Origin: Gonocerus acuteangulatus
Lineage: Eukaryota; Arthropoda; Insecta; Hemiptera; Coreidae
Direction: 5' to 3'
Length of the DNA: 64,000 bases
Assembly: GCA_946811695.1 (NCBI GenBank)
Contig: OX328123.1
Location: 122,043,118-122,107,117 of the forward strand
The position numbers and the translations under genes are program-made. A model generated the notes under the pieces. The model was not told the DNA's origin, searched no databases, and saw only the letters and a list, made by a program, of their open reading frames with translations. Below are positions 57,331 through 64,000 of the stretch, one piece after another; the first letter of the stretch is position 1; every line of letters begins with the position of its first letter.

Positions 57331-58194
57331 GAATGAGATTACAAATCTCCTAAGGAATAGACACTTTTTTCAGTGAACTTTTCCCACAGAAGAGGTATTG
57401 TTATTTTTATAGAGTGAATTTCTGGTATCAGTTTTCATGATTGGTGTTCTTAAAGAAGAATCCACGTGTATTATCGAAGTTCACCCATGCGGAAAATTAC
57501 TGCTCGAAGAAATAATCGATTAATAGCTGAGAATTATGAATGCTTGCATTAAAGGAAATGACAAAAACCTATAAACGAAAGATAAAAACGTGATAATAAC
57601 TTGGCTTTCCCTTTTCATAAAACTCTCTATTTTTCTGAAGCTTATTGCTTTTCTTTATCCATTCTGAGTTTCGTAATCTGTATTGCCATCAGGAAATGAT
57701 CAGTGAAATACCTTTTTATCAATAACAAATTATTTTTAAAGCGAACCTTGAATGTTGCTCATAATCTATAGGTTTAAAAACTCACCTCTTCAAACTCTTA
57801 CCAATGTATGTATATATGTTTATGTCTTTTCGTGATCCACTGTTTTCAAAAATAGTCCGATTTTTATCAAATTTCGTATAAAAATGCCAGATCAATTCGT
57901 ATTAAACATGACGAATTTAAAACGACATGATGAAGTACGCGAAGAAGTAGAAAATCCCTAAAGGAACACTGATGTTATCGGCGAAGTTCGAGAGAAAATA
58001 TCACTTTCTAGTTAATGTGCTTGTACGTTGCACAGGTATGTAGACGTAGAGAACCGAATGAAGACACTTATAAGTCAATCAGTTGGGTTTTGGTGCGTCA
58101 AAAACAAAGTACTTGAAACTCCATTTCAAATATATGCTAACAAGGACATATATATTTTGGTTGCTGTAGAAGTATGTTGAACGTACGTACGATT
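57331..58194. other. No gene; degenerate family D at 57825-57890
   Basis: TCCGATTTTTATCAAATTTC and GTATAAAAATGCC are family D remnants. Otherwise nothing. Confidence 0.45.
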
Positions 58195-58275
58195 GAGGAA
58201 ACGTGTGGTCAGTACCGCAGAAAGATAAAATTTTAATTGTACGCTCGAGTTTCAAACTCAGGTCCTCCAGAACAT
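58195..58275 (-). mobile_element. SINE2 head fragment
   Basis: The minus strand reads TTCTGGAGGACCTGAGTTTG, AAACTCGAGCGTAC, homologous to the T-arm part of SINE2. Confidence 0.55.
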
Positions 58276-58465
58276 GGATGAAGGATATGTTTTTTATTTT
58301 TTTTAAATATCTCAAATTGTATTTATTTATTTTTTATTTGAAGGACATTTTATTTATTTTTTAAATATCTCAAATGTTTCTGTGAGTCCAGCTTTAATTA
58401 TTTTGTACTTCAGGGTAGAATTTTGTTTAGTAACAATGTTTTAACAATTAATTTCCATTTCCTAG

Positions 58466-58650
58466 GTTCTTATGACCTGAAATGTATGGAATCATCAGGC
58501 ATAAAAAAAGTTGCATTGAATCAAACATTAATCACTTGCAGTAGTAGGCTTAGGAAAACATTATTTGGAAATTTTGTTTTCCAAGCGAAGCCAAGGTCGT
58601 GTCTTGAACATAATATTCGCCTGATCAACAGATTGGGTGTTGTAGGATAA
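58466..58650 (+). CDS. Weak candidate 3' exon, unrecognised
   Basis: Acceptor-like ATTTCCATTTCCTAG (AG at 58464-58465), then 61 open codons (for example SGIKKVALNQTLITCSSRLR and NIRLINRLGVVG) to TAA at 58648. No domain and no partner exon seen; composition is plausible but the length is within chance in this DNA. Confidence 0.15.
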
Positions 58651-59037
58651 TGGAGTAGGAAGCATTATCGAATGAAGGTTACAACAAATGGAGCTCAGTT
58701 TTTAACCGAGCTTTGGTTTTTATTTTAATATTTTCCTGGTATAAAGCTTTATGAGTATAAAGCTGATTAGAAATACAAAGCTTTGGCGGATTACAGATAC
58801 ATGATTTTACCTTTTTTTACTGCAGTATATAATAAATACAATTGGCGAAAAAGGCCGGATGTCTATGAAATATCATTTCACGCATTACCCATAATTGTCA
58901 AATTCCTACACGTTTCACAATTGTGTTTTTTTATTTATTTGTTGAAGAATAATAAAATATAAAATAAACCATAAATAAAATATCACAAGACATACATACA
59001 TTACTCCCTCGAGGTAGCCCTCGCGTCTACACTATAT
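58651..59037. other. No gene recognised
   Basis: AT-rich; (AATAAA)-containing A-rich text at 58945-58985. Confidence 0.45.
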
Positions 59038-59048
59038 TACATTATTTA

Positions 59049-59264
59049 TTCAATTTATTTAAATTTTAACGTCCATTATTATTAACTAAGAATTTTAGGA
59101 CGGGTTATCTATAGTTTACCACCCTTTTCTAGCCAGGACAGGGCTGATGCCTTTTCTTTTTTCTAAAGAAAAACCACCACCCCATAGTGGGAATCGAACC
59201 CACGACCCTTGGCACGGGGCTCAAGTGCTCAAGCCTTACCACTCATGTCCACCAGGCCGCCTAC
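59049..59264 (-). mobile_element. SINE3, best-preserved copy, with target duplication
   Basis: Minus strand: GCGGCCTGGTGGACATGAGT (A-box region), GGTCGTGGGTTCGATTCCCA (B box), body GGCATCAGCCCTGTCCTGGC, GATAACCCGTCCTAAAATTC and a tail of AATAAT/TAAAATTTAAATAAATT. Target duplication TACATTATTTA (59038-59048, 59265-59275). Confidence 0.9.
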
Positions 59265-59275
59265 TACATTATTTA

Positions 59276-60090
59276 AATAATAATAGTAAATAAAACAAAA
59301 AAATATGAAATTTTAATTTGAAGCTAACTGTAAGGCCGGGTGAAAACCACGTGCCGTTGAGTTAATTAAAGGAAGGTAAACGATAAGAAGACCGGAGCAA
59401 AAAAAAAATAATAATAATAAATAAAATAAAGGAAATAATAATAAAAATAACTATACTTCATTGTCACGACGGTTTGTCCACGCAGCTTTCAAGTTTATCT
59501 GGAATATAGCACAATGAGAGGTATCAATATGTAATAGATTCGTTAAACCCTGTAGCTATCGGGTTATTTGAGTAAAAATCTTCACACAATTCGAGGGTTT
59601 ACAAAGCAAATTGGTCAAATTATAGAAATAGATGGGTAATATACTGAAATAAAAAAATATTTCAGAAATCGTACACTTATACTTTTCCTTAAATTATTTA
59701 CCTACATTTTCTAATTTGAAGCTTTCCCTCTAAACTATAAATAATTAGCTAACAATAAATGGAAAGCACATTTGCCAATCATATTTAAAGAAAATTAATA
59801 CAGCGTTTTGAATAGCAATAATTTTAACCTTGAGCGTATATCCGCAATATGTTTAAGATCAAAAGAAAAGAAAAGAGTTCATCAGTTGTTTGTGCTGTGA
59901 GAACCAAAATGATTTACAGATTAAAGAAACACTAGTCGACCTTGGTGTAAGCACTGACTTCCTGCTGCATAATCTTCTGATTTATTTAGCACTCAGAAAT
60001 ATTACTTTAGCAATTATTCAGCCCTTAGGTCAGAGAATTTACTCTAGATGCTATAATTTGAGGATGGGGCGGTCCTAAAACAAATTGTCC
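59276..60090. other. No gene recognised
   Basis: AT-rich with (AAT)n-like text at 59400-59450; a 62-codon frame at 59890-60078 has no domain. Confidence 0.45.
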
Positions 60091-60125
60091 GCGATAGTGA
60101 AGAGGTAGAGGTAGAGGTACAGGTG

Positions 60126-60643
60126 GAGACAAATCGTAGTACTACGACTCCCGCCTTTAAGCTGCAGTCGAGTCAAGTCGTAGTACTACGACTCCCGCCA
60201 TTAAGCTACATTCGAGACAAATCGTAGTACTACGACTCCCGCCATTAAGCTACAGTCGAGACAAATCGTGGTACTACGACTCCCGCCTTTAAGCTACAGT
60301 CGAGACAAATCGTAGTACTACGACTCCCGTCTTTAAGCTACATTCGAGACAAATCGTAGTACTACGACTCCCGCCTTTAAGCTACAGTCGAGACAAATCG
60401 TAGTACTACGACTCCCGTCTTTAAGCTACATTCGAGACAAATCGTAGTACTACGACTCCCGCCTTTAAGCTACAGTCGAGACAAATCGTAGTACTACGAC
60501 TCCCGCCTTTAAGCTACAGTCGAGACAAATCGTAGTACTACGACTCCCGCCTTTAAGCTACATTCGAGACAAATCGTAGTACTACGACTCCCGCCTTTAA
60601 GCTACAGTCGAGACAAATCGTAGTACTACGCCTCCCGCCTTTA
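60126..60643. repeat. 44-bp satellite, 12 copies, with a 14-bp palindrome per unit
   Basis: GTAGTACTAC occurs every 44 bp from 60136 to 60620. Each unit carries the perfect palindrome TCGTAGTACTACGA (slightly altered in a few), then CTCCCGCCTTTAAGC and ACAGTCGAGACAA or ACATTCGAGACAA, two variants that partly alternate. A GGTAGA short repeat precedes it. The last unit runs into TTTAATGTGTTAA (60640-60652). Confidence 0.95.
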
Positions 60644-60652
60644 ATGTGTTAA

Positions 60653-61245
60653 GTGCTGGAGGGTCTGATTTATGTACTGCATATGTCAATAACCTGGCCC
60701 AGAGTCTGAGGGTAAGATTGGAGATCCGAATCTATACATCTATTTAATGTTGGAGCGACAAAACGGATATGAAACTCTCGGATATGGGCCTGAACGAACT
60801 TGTAACATGTAGTAGCCAACATATTTAATAATTAAATATTTTTAAAACATTAACATATACTTTAATTTTGGCATTCAATAATTTAATTTTTGCGTCCTGA
60901 TGCCAACAGCTTCAAAAAAAAAATAAAATAAATAAATAAAAACGGAAGGTCCACTAAAACCTCTGATGCGGACTATTGAACAACTAAAAACTAAAGCTAT
61001 TACTTCTGATAATATTTCTTTAAAATTAAAGGGCAAATAACTTGATTTATTATAAAATCATAAATTACATGAATGTACTTCTGCTCATTGAACGGAATAT
61101 GGCAAATATGGATTCAGACACCAATAATTTAAACATGAATTACTAACTTTAATCTATGGTAAGAGTAGATAGTAGATTTTATGTGTTTTATATTAGGACT
61201 ATATTTGAGTAGAGCCGATTTCACCAAAATTGGTGTCAAATAGTT
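60653..61245. other. No gene recognised
   Basis: AT-rich; an A-rich tract at 60914-60940. Confidence 0.45.
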
Positions 61246-61248
<3 letters not shown>

Positions 61249-61322
<74 letters not shown>

Positions 61323-61336
61323 ATATATACATATAT
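61249..61336. repeat. (TA)n microsatellite with phase switches
   Basis: TA runs broken twice by TATTATAT. Confidence 0.95.
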
Positions 61337-61399
61337 TTCTTTTCTCGATACATTTTGGGAATGATCCATTTGTCTTCTAATGTTTCAGAATGCTACCCA

Positions 61400-61610
61400 T
61401 GAAGAGTCTTGGCCTCCATTACATCGTCCAGTCGTCGGTGCTATGCCTTTCGTTTCTAGTGGGTATAGCCAACTGCCCGTAGGTCATCCTCCATGTCAAC
61501 CAGCCTTCGCATGCCGTCCGGGTTTCCCGTGTAATCCTACAGTCCCATTCAACTAGACTATTAATGGGCGCACTTGAGTGAACACTGGGTTCATAGAAAT
61601 TGGGCAAAAA
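61400..61610 (-). other. GC-richer island with an open frame, unrecognised
   Basis: A 62-codon minus frame (for example WDCRITRETRTACEGWLTWR) in DNA of distinctly higher GC than its surroundings. It may be a retroelement scrap; no motif recognised. Confidence 0.2.
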
Positions 61611-62684
61611 TAGGAATACAAAATAATAACTCGATTTTCAGTAAATCTTATAAAAAGCCAACAAAAAAAGTAATGAAAAAAATAGGATTAACTATATAGT
61701 ATTGTTGAAACTATACAAAATTATTGAAAAAATCATGAACGTTTTAAGAAGAAAATTTTAAGAAATAGGGTTGAGGAAGCCGAAAAATAAGAAAGCTTAT
61801 AAAATTTATTTAATACCCCTTTGGAAAATTCTTTTGTAACACTTTGCTTGATAAAATTTCTAGTTTTTGTATCCCTTATAATTTGATTACCTTCCTTAAT
61901 TTGATTTATGGTGAGAATTTTTTATTACCTCAATCGTTGATTCTCCTTGAGCTCGTTGAAATAAGATGTTTGATATTCAGCTACCAAGTTTCAGCTAATT
62001 TTTGGAATTCATTTACTCAATTACCATTCTGCTAATTTTTTTTATCGTAGTATAAAAGTTTCGCTTTAGTAAATCGAAGCTTAAAATAAAATTTTTAAAT
62101 ATTCGATAACAGAATATCCACTGAGTTATTCTCACCCTACTAGTCGCTGTTCTGTAGTTTAAGCCACGAACGTTAAAGGGTTAAACGATAACACTTATTC
62201 AGAGCTATAGAATCTGTCTATTATTCAATATCCAGGAAATGGTGTTGCCTGAATATCATAGAATACTGTATCAGACCACGCATAAATATCACATTACAGT
62301 GATTAAACACCGTAAGCCGACACGATATCACGGCATGGCTTAGGAGGTAACAATCCTTTGAATAAATATCAGCTCTAGACTTCCTACATTTATTAAGTAT
62401 TTCCTTTGTGGGCGATTCTGAGTTCTTTTAGAATTTTATTATTAGGATAAACTCAAGGTTTTTGATATTAGGTCCGCTTCTTTTGATCTTCATTTCTTTA
62501 CTACTCTTTTGAATTAGAGAGAAAACTGCGATATTGAAGAAGGAGAAATAAACATTACAACGATCTATGACATGATTTTAATAGAAAGATATAAGTCCGT
62601 TCTGAGACAGAATTCTAAATTGCCTCAGCGGTAGGAAATCCTAATACTCTACAACAATTAATTTTGGTAAAATAACATGTTAGC
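61611..62684. other. No gene recognised
   Basis: AT-rich. ACGTTAAAGGGTTAAACGAT near 62169 resembles a TTAA-bounded transposon end but has no partner. Confidence 0.4.
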
Positions 62685-62801
62685 ACCTTCCTCCGAAGGA
62701 AAGTAGCTATTGAGGTTGCACTCATGACGGAATTTTTGAAAAATTTCTTCAAATCTTTATCGATCCTACCTAGTAGACACCGAAAATGACCCCAGTTAAA
62801 A

Positions 62802-62871
<70 letters not shown>

Positions 62872-63212
62872 TATTAACACGATAGCGGCCAGAGTTTTTT
62901 TTATTCACGAAACGTGGTATATAGCGTTCAATTAGCAAACGATTGAACGAGTTCGTTAACCACCAAAATCGGTCCACCGGGAGGGGGGTTTACCCCGGAT
63001 CCAAAACACTAATTTGACCATGCCAGCCGTAGTTTTTGTTATATTTCAACGAAACTCAGTATTTGTTATGTTGATCTAAAGAGAGAAATACTTTGTAAAA
63101 ATAAACTAAATTGGTTCATTAGGAGGGGGGGTTTACTCCGGACCCACATTACCAATTTGCCTCTACCAGCCGTAATTGTTGTTACATTTCAACGAATCTC
63201 GGTATTCGTGGT
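62685..63212 (+). repeat. Family C dispersed repeat with internal (TA)n
   Basis: Co-linear with 17690-18232: CTTCCTCCGAAGGAAAGTAG, TCGATCCTACCTAGTAGACA, (TA)n at 62806-62868, ATTAACACGATAGCGGCCAG, then modules with GGAGGGGGGTTTAC (G-run). It is cut at 63212 by the LINE insertion. Confidence 0.8.
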
Positions 63213-64000
63213 GGAACCTTCAAGCCTTACAAGGCTCCTGGAGGAGATGGCATTATCCCTGCTCAGCTAATCCATGGGAAAGAAAAGCTTGCAGGCACTC
63301 TAGCAGCCATGTTTCAGGCAAGCTATGCACATGGATACATCCCCTGTCTCTGGAGGGACACGGATGTGATCTTTATACCAAAGGGACCAACAAGGCCCCT
63401 GGACTTACCTAAGTCCTATAGACCTATAAGTCTCTCTTCCAACGTGCTGAAAACGATGGAGAAGGTAGTGGACATGCACATCAGGGAGGACCTCTTAGGA
63501 AGGCATCCTCTGCATGCCCAGCAATTTGCGTATCAAAAGGGCAAATCAACAGAAACTGCCCTGCATTATCTAGTGGGCAGAATAGAAGACTCACTTCAAA
63601 ACAAGGAAATTGCGCTATGTGCATTCCTGGATATAGAGGGTGCTTTTGACAATACCTCATATGCAGCCATAGAGGAGGCTACCAAGGAGTTTGGTGCTGA
63701 GCTCATCCTCAGAAGATGGGTTAGGGCTATGCTGGGAAGCCGGCGAATTAGAGCAAGGAAGGGGTGGGTCTCCACAAGAATAAGGGCAACTAGAGGTTGC
63801 CCCCAGGGAGGTGTTTTATCACCCCTGTTGTGGACAATGGTGGTGGACTCCCTCCTTAGAACTCTTTCTGAAGCTGGGTACGAGGTAATAGGATATGCGG
63901 ATGATATAGTGGTTATAGTAAGAGGGAGATTTCCGCATGTCCTAAAGGAACGTATGCAGCTGGCACTAAGAATGATTAGGAGATGGTGCCATAATCTTGG
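63213..64000 (+). CDS. LINE reverse transcriptase, 5'-truncated, runs off the window
   Basis: 262 uninterrupted codons in the frame of 63213, with no start (5' truncation into family C). Motifs in order: FKPYKAPGGDGIIPAQLI (fingers), SYRPISLSSNVLKTMEKVV, QFAYQKGKSTETALHYLV, ALCAFLDIEGAFDNTSY (motif A with catalytic D), RGCPQGGVLSPLLWTMVVD (motif B) and GYADDIVVIVRG (motif C, YADD). This is the palm and fingers of a non-LTR retrotransposon polymerase for target-primed reverse transcription, of a jockey/I/LOA/R1-type group; clade not resolved. The absence of stops and intact catalytic residues imply a young copy. The thumb and 3' end lie beyond 64000. Confidence 0.95.

Noticed and set aside
60126..60643. 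CRISPR-like palindromic repeat array
   Set aside because: The regular 44-bp unit has no variable spacers.
63176..63412. 78-codon frame at the LINE start
   Set aside because: A different frame of the reverse transcriptase reading, which is open for 262 codons with all motifs.

Overview
The window is eukaryotic, AT-rich, intron/intergenic-type DNA crowded with transposable elements. The element set (a Mag-like Ty3/Gypsy LTR retrotransposon, RNase-H-bearing LINEs, tRNA- and 5S-derived SINEs, non-autonomous hAT-like elements, many (TA)n tracts) suggests an arthropod, most likely an insect; no closer placement is possible from sequence alone. Only two pieces of possible host function are supported: a complete tRNA-Arg(TCG) gene at 52797-52869 and one isolated exon candidate at 55224-55371 whose 49 codons resemble an annexin repeat. 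Everything else readable as protein is mobile-element debris, apart from a partial, uninterrupted LINE reverse transcriptase at 63213-64000.

Layout. 1-4.5 kb: a 1.4 kb hAT-like element (139-1524, 8-bp target duplication), a nested foldback (1600-2240), a three-copy 120-bp repeat and an inverted partial copy of the hAT interior. 6.3-13.3 kb: a small inverted-repeat element, then the most striking object of the window, a 6.4 kb giant palindrome (6852-13255) with hAT-type termini, a perfect 8-bp target duplication and arms built of a 24-bp minisatellite; the right arm is further amplified as ~970-990-bp higher-order units. 13.3-24 kb: a decayed zinc-finger-like fragment, an inverted-terminal-repeat element whose terminus is amplified seven times, long (TA)n-bearing dispersed repeats, a short Penelope-like insertion with a hammerhead-like motif, and a SINE. 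24-42 kb: decayed LINE 3' ends, SINEs nested in SINEs, a degenerate minisatellite, a TTA-flanked (PIF/Harbinger-like) element, and four tandem copies of a LINE tail. 42.5-47.0 kb: a complete, recently inserted but frameshifted LTR retrotransposon. 47-60 kb: further SINEs and MITEs, the tRNA gene, the annexin-like exon and mostly featureless DNA. 60-64 kb: a 12-copy palindromic 44-bp satellite, a (TA)n repeat unit, and the LINE reverse transcriptase running off the end.

Recurrent dispersed families, named here for reference only: SINE1 (tRNA-derived, 3' hairpin then poly-A), SINE2 and SINE3 (tRNA-derived), 5S-SINE, family B (ends in a 'GCGCTAAGATGACGCAG' block), family C ((TA)n followed by ~155-bp modules with a G-run) and family D ((TA)n plus a ~850-bp body). 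Their mutual insertions give several internally dated events: target duplications and one empty site can be read directly. No bacterial-type operon, CRISPR array or rRNA operon is present.
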